Assembly: GCA_050742535.1 (NCBI GenBank)
Contig: JBOGIQ010000146.1
Span: 1 to 13,383 of the forward strand
From: Gp6-AA40 sp050742535
Lineage (GTDB): Bacteria; Acidobacteriota; Vicinamibacteria; Vicinamibacterales; UBA2999
Length of the DNA stretch: 13,383 bases
Direction of reading: 5' to 3'
Part shown: piece by piece, positions 1 to 6,825 of the stretch
How the letters are laid out: each line of letters opens with the position of its first letter
Numbering within the stretch: the first letter of the stretch is position 1
Translations under genes and position numbers: made by a program
Notes under the pieces: generated by a model
Databases searched by the model: none
What the model was told of the DNA's origin: nothing
Seen by the model: the letters and a program-made list of their open reading frames with translations, nothing else

Positions 1-35
1 CGGTCTGGATCGCCGTAGACATCCCCAAGCCGTGA
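1..35 (+). CDS. possible 3' end of an upstream gene
   Basis: The third frame is open from the window edge and reads VWIAVDIPKP before a TGA at 33-35. That stop overlaps the GTG at 32-34 that starts the next gene (a GTGA overlap), which is the usual geometry of a translationally coupled operon. Only ten residues are visible, so no family can be assigned. The second frame is also open through this stretch, so the call rests only on the overlap geometry and is weak. Confidence 0.25.
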   Translation, partial: VWIAVDIPKP

Positions 36-582
36 TCCACCCGTTGCACACGTTCTGTTTCGCCGAGCTCTATACGCCTGATGTAGCCCGCGCGAAGAAG
101 TTCTACGGCGATCTCTTTGGCTGGACAACGGACGATCGGTCCGGCATGTATTCGATCTTCCAGAAGGACGGGCAGGACGTCGTTGCCCTTCGGCGAAGCG
201 ACGCCGGCGAGTCGCTGTGGGTCAACCACGTCGCCGTCGAGAGCGTCGATCGAACCGCTGCGCGCGTCCGGCAACTCGGCGGACGGGTCATCATGCCGCC
301 GTTCGACACGCCCGGCGTGGCGCGCACGGCCGTCGTTGCGAGTCCGGAGGGCGCAATCTTCGGGTTATGGGAAGCCCAGATCGAGCGTGACTGGGGTGTC
401 GCCCTGTCTGGTGGGTCACGTTTGCAATCGACGACTACCCCACCTTCATTCGTCGCGCCGAGGAGCTCGGAGGCGAGCAGCGGTTCAACCGCGAAGTTCC
501 CGAAACCGGCCGGCTGGCGATGCTCGTCGACCCTTCCGACGCGGCGTTCTCCGTAATGCACCCGAAGGTGATAGCTGCCTAA
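32..582 (+). pseudogene. VOC (glyoxalase/bleomycin-resistance fold) protein, frameshifted
   Basis: Residues 1-115 from the GTG at 32 make a full VOC domain: the opening FCFAELYTPDVARAKKFYGD and FGW are typical of the first beta-alpha module, and a second module ends in SPEGAIFGLWEAQ. Beyond residue about 123 this frame becomes serine/arginine-rich and unlike any VOC protein. Meanwhile frame 1 (from 403) reads PVWWVTFAIDDYPTF, then RRAEELGG and MLVDPSDAAFSVMHP, a third VOC module, ending at the TAA at 580-582. One missing base in the GCCC run at 401-404 would join them as WGVAPVWWVTF, giving about 183 residues. Even then the first half of the second domain (about 60 residues) is absent compared with usual two-domain VOC proteins of 240-260 residues. 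It may be a decaying gene or a sequencing error. Substrate is unknown; VOC proteins are usually small metal-binding cytoplasmic enzymes or binding proteins. Confidence 0.7.
565..573 (+). promoter_or_regulatory. candidate ribosome binding site for eutBC
   Basis: AAGGTGATA matches the GGTGAT part of the sequence complementary to the 16S rRNA 3' end (TAAGGAGGTGATC). It lies inside the last VOC codons and just before CTG 575, the only possible initiator near the conserved EutB start (another CTG is at 587). The site supports a CTG start but does not prove it. Confidence 0.35.
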
Positions 583-2629
583 CGATCTGCTTCGCGCCTT
601 CTCCCTCGCCAACGCCTTCAAGGAAGGCGACCTCCTCGTAGGCGGCACCGCGGACGACGCCGTCCGCGACGAGGCGCGACAGCTTCTCCTTCACACGCCT
701 GCCGGCGACATCCGCCGTTCGACGTTCATTGACGACGGCGTCTCGGCGGCGATAGAGCGGACGCGCGACCGGACGCACGACCGCGACCTCGATGTGCTCA
801 CCGTGGCGCAGCTCAAAGAGACGCTCGTTCACGGGGACGGTCCCGGCTGGGCCCGGCGTCATCGCCTGTCACTTCCCAGTGAAGTCATCGCCGCGTTGGC
901 AAAAGTAATGACCGACGACGAGCTGGCCCTGGCAGCGCGCCGGCTGGTGAACGCGCTGCCGGACGGTATCGGCGCGGCCGGTCATTTCGGATCGCGCATT
1001 CAACCGAATAGTCCCGGAGACGACGACGACGAGATCCTCTTTTCGATTTTTGACGGTCTGACCCATGGCTGCGGCGACGTGGTGATCGGACTGAACCCGG
1101 CGGCAGACGAAGTAGACACCATCGTCCGGCTCGAGCGGCTGCTCGAACAGGTCGTGCGGCGGCTCGACCTCCCCACCCGCTTCTGCGTGCTCTCCGACAT
1201 CGTCAAGCAGCGTGAAGCGCGGACCCGGACGCGCGTCGACGTCGGGTTCCAGAGCCTGGCCGGGACCAGCAAGGCGCTCGTCGGCATGGTGGGGCTGGAC
1301 GTGGACGGCATCCTCGACCTCGCCCGCGGATTCGAAGGGCTCTACTTCGAGACGGGACAGGGGTCGGCGGTGACGAACGGCACTGCCGAGGGCATCGACA
1401 TGGTGACCCTCGAAGCACGGGCCTACGGCGTGGCACGTCACATCCAGCAGCAGACCGGACGCTGGATGATCGTCAACGACGTCGCCGGTTTCATCGGCCC
1501 GGAGGTGTTCCGGTCGCCGCAGCAGCTCGAGCGGGCCTGTCTCGAGGACCTGCTGATGGCGAGGCTCCACGGCATCACGATGGGCCTCGACGTCTGCGCC
1601 ACGTTTCACATGGGAATCGGGCCCGCGGAGCTGAGGGACCTCACGGCGCGGGTTGTCCGCCGCGGCGCGCCGGCGTATCTGATGGCCGTTGCCGGGAATG
1701 CCGATCCGATGCTCGGGTATCTGACGACGTCGTTCAGGGAACACCCGGCTCTTCGGAGCGAAGCCCGGGCTGCGCTTACCACGCCAATGGAGCGCCGGTT
1801 GTCGGAGCTCGGACTTCCGGCGTTCACCGGCCGCACCGACGCGGTGTCGCGGCTGTATGCACGCTACATGAAGGCTGACGGCGATTCGCGCAGTCTCACG
1901 GAGCTCGAGGCGGACGGCCGGCGCAAGGTCGCGGCGCTCAACGATCGTGGGCTGGATATTGCCGGTGACGCAGCCACGAGCCTCGCGCGCGTTGACCGCA
2001 TCTATGAACACGCCCGCCGCGCGCTGTACGCGAATCTCGAGAGCGTGGTTTTGCGCGACGCCTGCGGACACTATCGCGCGGTGCACAGCCGGGCCAGCGA
2101 TCGGGATGATTTCATCGCTCATCCCCCTGCCGGCGAGCGGCTGCGAGAAGAGGATGCCGGTTCGCTGCGGGCGGCATCGGGCCGCGGCGGAGGCATTCAG
2201 ATAGTCGTCTCTGACGGCTTGAACGCCGAGGCAATCAACGAACAGCTTCGTGCGGTGCTGCCCCCGGTCCGGCGTCTCCTCACGCAGGCCGGTCACCGGC
2301 TGGCTGAGGCGGTCGTCGTGGTTCACAACGGCCGCGTGCGTGCGGGATACCACGTCGGTCAGCTCGTCGACGCGGATGTGGTGATCCACTTTATAGGCGA
2401 GCGTCCCGGCACCGGCCTGAACACCGCCAGCGCGTACCTGACATATGGACGCGACGCCGCGGGCAGAAGCCGATGGGATCCGCAGCTCGATCATTCGTGC
2501 ACCACTGCGGTGTGCGGGATCCATCGTCAGGGCAAGCCGCCGGACGCGGCCGCCGGCGAGATTGCCAGAACGGTGCAGCGGATCACGGAGCAACGCCGGT
2601 CGGGCGTGTCGCTGAAGTCATCCGGCTGA
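575..2629 (+). CDS. eutBC: fused ethanolamine ammonia-lyase (EutB-EutC), AdoCbl-dependent
   Basis: The enzyme splits ethanolamine into acetaldehyde and ammonia by a radical mechanism with adenosylcobalamin. Numbering from CTG 575 (684 residues), about 1-470 is the EutB catalytic barrel: LANAFKEGDLLVGGTADD near the start, SRIQPN around 140 (the Arg and Gln align with substrate-site residues of E. coli EutB), VIGLNP around 171, LYFETGQGSAVTNGTAEG around 256, VTLEARAYGVARH around 277 and NDVAGFIGPEVF around 301. From about 483 on it is EutC, with VVSDGLNAEAINEQL, GERPGTGLNTASAYLTY and a closing CTTAVCGIHRQGKPP. In enterobacteria these are two proteins of about 453 and 295 residues. The first ordinary start in frame is GTG 794, which would delete about 73 clearly EutB-like residues, so I extend upstream. 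The barrel has ATFHMG where E. coli has YTNHAD, so it is a divergent subfamily. No EutA reactivase, permease or microcompartment gene is visible. The stop codon lies in a palindromic repeat. Confidence 0.9.
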   Translation: MPNDLLRAFSLANAFKEGDLLVGGTADDAVRDEARQLLLHTPAGDIRRSTFIDDGVSAAIERTRDRTHDRDLDVLTVAQLKETLVHGDGPGWARRHRLSLPSEVIAALAKVMTDDELALAARRLVNALPDGIGAAGHFGSRIQPNSPGDDDDEILFSIFDGLTHGCGDVVIGLNPAADEVDTIVRLERLLEQVVRRLDLPTRFCVLSDIVKQREARTRTRVDVGFQSLAGTSKALVGMVGLDVDGILDLARGFEGLYFETGQGSAVTNGTAEGIDMVTLEARAYGVARHIQQQTGRWMIVNDVAGFIGPEVFRSPQQLERACLEDLLMARLHGITMGLDVCATFHMGIGPAELRDLTARVVRRGAPAYLMAVAGNADPMLGYLTTSFREHPALRSEARAALTTPMERRLSELGLPAFTGRTDAVSRLYARYMKADGDSRSLTELEADGRRKVAALNDRGLDIAGDAATSLARVDRIYEHARRALYANLESVVLRDACGHYRAVHSRASDRDDFIAHPPAGERLREEDAGSLRAASGRGGGIQIVVSDGLNAEAINEQLRAVLPPVRRLLTQAGHRLAEAVVVVHNGRVRAGYHVGQLVDADVVIHFIGERPGTGLNTASAYLTYGRDAAGRSRWDPQLDHSCTTAVCGIHRQGKPPDAAAGEIARTVQRITEQRRSGVSLKSSG

Positions 2630-2638
2630 AGCCGGACT
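2620..2638. repeat. REP-like palindrome at the convergent eutBC/coxG junction
   Basis: ATCCGGCTGAAGCCGGACT is the exact reverse complement of the 19-base core in the tandem array at 11184-11327. Its 7-bp stem (TCCGGCT/AGCCGGA) has a two-base loop. The eutBC stop TGA (2627-2629) lies inside it, so the repeat encodes the last residues of that protein. It sits 5 bases from the coxG stop and may act as a two-way terminator; no T-run follows. Confidence 0.75.
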
Positions 2639-2643
2639 CCACG

Positions 2644-3084
2644 TCAGGATGACGTGACCTTTCCCTGCAGGCAGGCGAAGAAGCGGTCCATCATCATCTT
2701 CGACACGCTGCTGATCAGGCGTTGACCGAGGCGCGCAACCGGGCCCGCAGCCTGCACGGTGCCCTGAACATCAACAACGGTGTCGTTTCCGTTCGGACGC
2801 AGCGAGACGGCCGCACTTCCCTTCACGGACCCCGGCCGCCCCTGCCCGTCCGCGGTCAGCCGGTATGAGGCCGTCGGCACCTTTTCAGACAGGACGATCG
2901 TGCCTTCATAGCTGCCGGTGATGGCGGCGAGGGCGACCTTCAGTTTGGCTTTGTATCGATCGTCGCCGAGAGGCTCGAAGCCTTCGCAGCCGGGAATGCA
3001 GGAGGAGATAACCTGCGGATCCATGAGAAGCGTCCAGACGTGATCGGGGGGTGCGTTGAACGTGTAGGTGCCTGTGATCTCCAT
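2644..3084 (-). CDS. coxG: CoxG-like SRPBCC (carbon monoxide dehydrogenase subunit G family)
   Basis: This 146-residue protein begins MEITGTYTFNAPPDHVWTLL, the classic opening of the CoxG family, followed by the family's INxC-type segment seen here as SSCIPGCEGFEPLGDDRYKA. The middle carries the helix-grip strands (GSYEGTIVLSEK, YRLTADGQGRPGSVKGSAAV) and the end is the amphipathic-looking helix VARLGQRLISSVSKMMMDRFFACL. Length fits the family. CoxG proteins accompany CO-dehydrogenase-type molybdenum hydroxylases and have been linked to membrane attachment and quinone handling rather than catalysis. Here it is the last gene after coxD and coxE homologues, so a shared role is likely, but the enzyme served is not in the window. 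A GAGG lies upstream of the ATG, and an inverted repeat separates it from coxE. Confidence 0.85.
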   Translation of the reverse strand: MEITGTYTFNAPPDHVWTLLMDPQVISSCIPGCEGFEPLGDDRYKAKLKVALAAITGSYEGTIVLSEKVPTASYRLTADGQGRPGSVKGSAAVSLRPNGNDTVVDVQGTVQAAGPVARLGQRLISSVSKMMMDRFFACLQGKVTSS

Positions 3085-3096
3085 GCAGACGGCCTC

Positions 3097-3149
3097 AGGG
3101 CTCAGGAATCAGGGCCCAGCTGATGCCCGAGGCCTGATTCCTGGAGCCT
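3097..3149. repeat. inverted repeat spanning the coxE 3' end
   Basis: CAGGAATCAGG (3103-3113) and CCTGATTCCTG (3133-3143) form a perfect 11-bp stem. Beyond it, imperfect matches (GGGCT against AGCCT) continue to about 3097 and 3149. The repeat encodes the last dozen residues of coxE and its stop (3109-3111), and ends 19 bases before the coxG start. In the transcript it would form a hairpin between the two genes and could protect or attenuate the message. Confidence 0.7.
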
Positions 3150-4257
3150 GCAATTTATTCAAGTGTACCGAAAGGTCGACGAGATTTGTCAGCGTCCGCG
3201 CCGGCAGGAAGTCGTCCACGTACGGCAGGGCGGCCTGCAACCCGCGCGTCAGCGGCGCATAGTCCGCGGTGCCGATGAGCGGGTTGAGCCAGATGAGGCG
3301 GTGACAGCTTCGCTGCAGCCGCGCCACCTGCTGTTGCAACAATTTCGGATCGCCGCGATCCCATCCGTCGGAAACGAGGAGCACAACAGGGCCGCCATGC
3401 AAGACCCGGCGCATCCAGCGCTGATGGAGCGTTCGAAGCGCTTCGCCGATCCGCGTGCCGCCCGACCAGTCCGGTACGGCGCGGGCGGCACCGGCCACGG
3501 CCACGTCGACCCGTCGCGTGCGCAACTCATGCGTGATCCGCGTCAGCGTCGTCGAGAACACGAAGGCCTCTACCCGCGTGTGCCGTCTGCCGAGCGCGTG
3601 CGAGAAGTGAAGAAGCATCCGCGAGTAACGCTCCATCGACCCGCTGACGTCGCAGAGCAGAACGATCGGCCGGCGGCGCACGCGGCGCTTCCGCCGCGGC
3701 AGGCGGATGACGTCACCGCCGGTGCGGAGGCTGCCGGCGAGGGCGCGTCGAAGATCGATGCGCGGGCCGGCGCCGCGCACCCAGCGCCGGGTTCGCCGTT
3801 CGCCCGGGTTCCAGACCAGCCGGTCCAGCGCGGCGCGGGCGACGGCCAGTTCGTCGGCGGTGAACTCCGCGAAATCCTTCGACGCGAGCGCCGCGGCCGC
3901 GCTATACGTCCGAAGCGCGCCGCCCTCGCCTTCACCGCCCGCAGCATCTCCAAGCATGTCCACGGAACCCGCCGGGCCGACCGCCGGGCCAGCGTCGCGG
4001 TGATCGTCGAGGCGGACCGGCTGCTGGACGGCGTCTCTGCGGCTCCAGAAGATCTCGAACGCGCGATCGAACGTACCCAGATCCTCGCGCCGGTGCACCA
4101 GCAGCGCGCGGCACGTGTGGAAGACCTCGTCGCGCACCGCGATATCCACATGCTGAAGCGCTTTCAGGACGTCGAGCATGCGGCCCATGTGCACGTCGAG
4201 CCCGAGTGCACGAAGCAGCCGGCCGAATACCAGCACGTTTTCAGCGAGATGCGACAC
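3109..4257 (-). CDS. coxE: CoxE-like VWA (von Willebrand factor A) domain protein
   Basis: I take the GTG at 4257, giving 382 residues and a 17-base overlap with the upstream ATPase gene. From there the protein reads VSHLAENVLVFGRLLRALG, a typical CoxE start; the open frame further upstream (to 4440) is arginine/serine-rich antisense-like sequence. Residues about 1-75 are the CoxE N-terminal region (VRDEVFHTCRALLVHRREDL). A variable, charged linker follows, then a VWA domain from about 195 with a complete metal-ion-dependent adhesion site: DVSGS at 203-207, the threonine of GGTRIGEAL near 268 and the aspartate of SDGWD near 297. CoxE works with the MoxR-type ATPase CoxD in maturing the copper-molybdenum centre of CO dehydrogenase; related MoxR-VWA pairs act on other large enzymes. 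The last residues (after LNKLQ) are repeat-derived. Confidence 0.88.
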   Translation of the reverse strand: MSHLAENVLVFGRLLRALGLDVHMGRMLDVLKALQHVDIAVRDEVFHTCRALLVHRREDLGTFDRAFEIFWSRRDAVQQPVRLDDHRDAGPAVGPAGSVDMLGDAAGGEGEGGALRTYSAAAALASKDFAEFTADELAVARAALDRLVWNPGERRTRRWVRGAGPRIDLRRALAGSLRTGGDVIRLPRRKRRVRRRPIVLLCDVSGSMERYSRMLLHFSHALGRRHTRVEAFVFSTTLTRITHELRTRRVDVAVAGAARAVPDWSGGTRIGEALRTLHQRWMRRVLHGGPVVLLVSDGWDRGDPKLLQQQVARLQRSCHRLIWLNPLIGTADYAPLTRGLQAALPYVDDFLPARTLTNLVDLSVHLNKLQAPGIRPRASAGP

Positions 4258-5131
4258 GAGAGAGGATGCCGGCGAGCCGCTCGCCGCGAACGGCGTCGAT
4301 GTCGTCCTTGGCCTTGAGCACGACGCCGAGCGTCTGTTCGACCGCCGCCGGGTCGAGAGCCTGCCGATCGAGCGCGATGAGCGCGCGCGCCCAGTCCAGC
4401 GTCTCGGACACGCCGGGAACCTTGTACAGCTCCAGACCACGCAGCTGTTGAACGATGGTCGTCACCTGTTCGGCCAGGCGCGCCGGGGCCTCCGGCACGC
4501 GCTCGCGCACGATGGCAAGCTCCTTCTCGAATGACGGGTATTCAATCCATTGATAGAGGCAGCGGCGCTTCAGCGCATCGTGCACCTCGCGCGTGCGGTT
4601 GGATGTGAGCACGACGAGCGGTGGTTCGGCGGCGCGAACCGTGCCGAACTCCGGAATGGTGATCTGGAACTCGGCGAGGAGCTCGAGCAGGTAGCCTTCG
4701 AACTCTTCGTCGGCGCGGTCGATTTCGTCGATCAGCAGGACCGCGGGACGCGTGCGGGCGGGATCGATCGCCTGCAGCAGCGGCCGCTTGATGAGGAACG
4801 CCTCGCTATACAGCTCGCGCCGCGCGCTGGCGCGATCCACGTGCTCGGTCGCCTCGAGGATGCGCAGCTCCACGAGCTGCCGCGCGTAGTCCCACTCGTA
4901 GGCGGCGTGTCCGATGTCCAGGCCTTCGTAGCACTGCAGCCGGATGAGGTCCGTGTCGAGCGCCGCCGCGGCCGCCGCGGCGAGCGACGTCTTACCGACG
5001 CCGGCCTCTCCTTCGAGGAAGAGGGGACGCTTCAGCGTCGACGCCAGATACAGCGAGACGGCGAGGGCTTGATCGGTGACGTAGTGCTGCGCGCCCAGGC
5101 GCTGCTGGAGCTCGGAAAGGGAGCCGAACAC
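4241..5131 (-). CDS. coxD: CoxD-like MoxR family AAA+ ATPase
   Basis: This 296-residue AAA+ protein has Walker A GEAGVGKTS (about 41-49), Walker B VLLIDEIDRAD (131-141), sensor-1 asparagine in VVLTSNRT (near 178) and paired arginines in DALKRRCLYQWIEYPS (near 189-190) in the position of the MoxR arginine finger. The start is GTG and directly abuts the stop of the DUF4390 gene (TGA then GTG, no gap), so translation is probably coupled; there is no clear Shine-Dalgarno. The beginning MFGSLSELQQRLGAQHYV matches CoxD-type MoxR proteins, which run straight into the P-loop. It overlaps the VWA gene at its 3' end, the standard MoxR-VWA arrangement in which the ATPase drives chaperone-like remodelling and the VWA protein recognises the target. 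CoxD is the most specific label given coxE and coxG, but the client is not seen. Confidence 0.9.
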   Translation of the reverse strand: MFGSLSELQQRLGAQHYVTDQALAVSLYLASTLKRPLFLEGEAGVGKTSLAAAAAAALDTDLIRLQCYEGLDIGHAAYEWDYARQLVELRILEATEHVDRASARRELYSEAFLIKRPLLQAIDPARTRPAVLLIDEIDRADEEFEGYLLELLAEFQITIPEFGTVRAAEPPLVVLTSNRTREVHDALKRRCLYQWIEYPSFEKELAIVRERVPEAPARLAEQVTTIVQQLRGLELYKVPGVSETLDWARALIALDRQALDPAAVEQTLGVVLKAKDDIDAVRGERLAGILSRVASR

Positions 5132-5692
5132 TCAGCGGAGGAAGACGAACTTCGTCTGCGCGGAGGTGCCGCTGCCGAATGGCCACAGGATGGATCCATA
5201 GCTCGGGCGCGCAGTGGCATTGACGCGTACGTAGTACTCGCGATTGGGTTGCAGAACCCGGGTGCTGAACAGCGGCAGATCCTTGAGGCTCGTCATCACC
5301 TGCCGGACCCTGACCGGATCCTCGGTGGTCTCCGGGTCCAGACTCCTGCCGTCGATCCGCCGTTCGAGCGTATAGGAACGCCTCAAGTTGTCGTACTCGA
5401 CGCTGTTGGTGACGACGGCGGTGGCGATAGTGCGGTTGAACCAGCCCGGCGCGTCCAGGCGCAGATCGATGGTGTAGGTGAAGATGGTCTTCAGGCCGCT
5501 GTCGATCGCGGCGCGGACGTCGGGCCGCAACCCTTCGCGGAGCTCGGCGCTGACGTACAGGTGATCGCCCCGGACGACGGGAACGACCTGAAGGCGCTGC
5601 CCCTGAGAAGACTGCGCCCCCATGTCCGCAACCGCCAGAACGACTGCCAGGGCGCTGAGACCGCCGCGAACGTGTGCATTTTTGAACACCAT
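5132..5692 (-). CDS. DUF4390 family exported protein
   Basis: From the ATG at 5692 this is 186 residues with a signal peptide (MVFKNAHVRGGLSALAVVLA, then VADMGAQ). In-frame ATGs at 5719 and 5761 would add residues ahead of the hydrophobic stretch, so I chose the one that gives a normal signal. The mature part carries the DUF4390 pattern: YVSAELREGLRPDVRAAIDS, then GLKTIFTYTIDLRLDAPGWF, SVEYDNLRRSYTLERR and a late YYVRVNA followed by a hydrophobic end. The family is of unknown function, mostly beta-strand, periplasmic or membrane-associated, and in proteobacteria often neighbours regulatory genes. Here it leads the coxD-coxE-coxG run with no gap before coxD. That suggests co-expression but not necessarily a shared function. 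Confidence 0.8.
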   Translation of the reverse strand: MVFKNAHVRGGLSALAVVLAVADMGAQSSQGQRLQVVPVVRGDHLYVSAELREGLRPDVRAAIDSGLKTIFTYTIDLRLDAPGWFNRTIATAVVTNSVEYDNLRRSYTLERRIDGRSLDPETTEDPVRVRQVMTSLKDLPLFSTRVLQPNREYYVRVNATARPSYGSILWPFGSGTSAQTKFVFLR

Positions 5693-5772
5693 GCGCGTCG
5701 GGATGCCAATGTAGCACATCGGCGCGGGCCCTCGGGTATGATTCTGCTGAGGTCGCTCCAAAGAGCGTATCA
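5693..5772. promoter_or_regulatory. divergent promoter region between the DUF4390 and serine-hydrolase genes
   Basis: These 80 bases separate two divergently read genes, so both operons probably start here. TATGAT at 5737-5742 resembles a -10 box for the rightward gene, but I see no convincing -35 partner. CGCTC-CAAA-GAGCG (5754-5767) can form a 5-bp hairpin ending 5 bases before the GTG start and could affect initiation. Confidence 0.35.
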
Positions 5773-6825
5773 GTGCGCAGAATCGCTGCCGTGATCGCCG
5801 TGTCGCTGCTCGTGCTCATCGGGCAGCGCTCCTCCGCTCAGAGCGTCTTTCAGAGCCTGACGTTCTCCCTGTTCGAACGGTATCTCGACGCCCTGCGGAT
5901 CCAGGCGGGCATCCCGGGCATGTCGGCGCTGATTCTTCGAGACGGCGTGATCGTCTGGGAGCGCGGTTTTGGACGCGCGGAGATCGAACGGGCGATCGAC
6001 GCGACGCCGTCTACCCCTTATCAGATCGGAAGCCTGTCCCAGGCGATTGGCGCCACGCTGTTGCTGAAGGTCTGCGTTGACGATGGTTTCGATGCCGTCA
6101 ACGATCGGATCGGCATCTGGAGCCCGTTTGCCGCTGAAGCGGACTCAACCGTCGCGCAGCTGCTCGGGCATGTCTCGGCGACCGGCGCCTACAAATACGA
6201 CCTCGCCCGCGTTGCGGCGGTGACGCCGGCCATCGAGGCGTGTACCGGCACATCCTTCCAGCAGAGCGTGGCGCATGAAATCTTCACGCGGCTCGGCATG
6301 ATCGACTCCGTTCCAGGCACCGCGCTCGGCGCGCCGACACCAGTCGACATGCAGCAGTTCGGTCCGGCGAACCTGAACCGCTACGCCGCCACGCTCGCAC
6401 GCATTGCGGCACCCTATCGGGTCGATACGAAGGGACGCGCGAGCCGGACGGACCCGCTGCCGTCGCGCGCGAATGCGGCGACGGGGCTCGTCACGACGGC
6501 TCGCGATCTCGCCAGATTCGATGTCGGGCTGCGATCCGGCATCCTCCTGCGTCCGGACACGCAGCTGCGCGCGTGGTCGCCCGTCGGTTTGGGATTTCCA
6601 ACGGGGCTGGGCTGGTTCGTCCAGACGTATAACGGGAGCCCTGTCGTCTGGCAGTTCGGCGTGATTCCGGATGCCTACTCATCCCTCATGCTCAAGCTGC
6701 CGACGCGCGGCTTGACGTTAATCGTGCTGGCGAACAGCGATGCCCTTGCCCCGCAGACGCTTGACCGCGGCGACGTGACGGCATCGGTTTTCGCGCGGAC
6801 GTTCCTGCGCGTCTACGTGCCTTGA
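5773..6825 (+). CDS. serine hydrolase (class C beta-lactamase fold) with degenerate active site
   Basis: This 350-residue exported protein starts at GTG with signal peptide MRRIAAVIAVSLLVLIGQRS and a likely cut after SSAQ. The mature chain follows the class C beta-lactamase/DD-peptidase layout: GIPGMSALILRDGVIVWERG, then YQIGSLSQAIGATLLLK, a middle helical region ending LGMIDSVPG, the GLVTTARDLARFD helix near 238-250, and a C-terminal sheet with GWFVQTYNGSPVVWQFG and LTLIVLANSD. The nucleophile motif SxxK reads S87-L-S-Q90, so the general-base lysine is glutamine. The YxN position is not clear (YKYD at 140-143), and the usual H-x-G or KTG is QFG at 294-296. It may therefore be inactive as a hydrolase or have become a binding protein. 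Its stop overlaps the TTG start of the following barrel gene, so the two are probably made together at the envelope. Confidence 0.82.
   Translation: MRRIAAVIAVSLLVLIGQRSSAQSVFQSLTFSLFERYLDALRIQAGIPGMSALILRDGVIVWERGFGRAEIERAIDATPSTPYQIGSLSQAIGATLLLKVCVDDGFDAVNDRIGIWSPFAAEADSTVAQLLGHVSATGAYKYDLARVAAVTPAIEACTGTSFQQSVAHEIFTRLGMIDSVPGTALGAPTPVDMQQFGPANLNRYAATLARIAAPYRVDTKGRASRTDPLPSRANAATGLVTTARDLARFDVGLRSGILLRPDTQLRAWSPVGLGFPTGLGWFVQTYNGSPVVWQFGVIPDAYSSLMLKLPTRGLTLIVLANSDALAPQTLDRGDVTASVFARTFLRVYVP

Noticed and set aside
869..2593. Long minus-strand open frame of 574 residues opposite eutBC
   Set aside because: It mirrors a confidently assigned enzyme, is rich in R, H, P and A with no domain pattern, and is a normal by-product of high-GC codon use.
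794..2629. GTG 794 as the eutBC start
   Set aside because: It would remove about 73 residues that match the EutB N-terminus; kept only as the fallback if CTG initiation is wrong.
3163..4317. Plus-strand open frame of 384 residues opposite coxE
   Set aside because: Arginine/alanine-rich antisense sequence with no motif; the coxE strand has a complete VWA metal site.
4550..5794. Plus-strand open frame of 414 residues opposite coxD and DUF4390
   Set aside because: It spans two genes on the other strand that have clear motifs; no domain or signal of its own.
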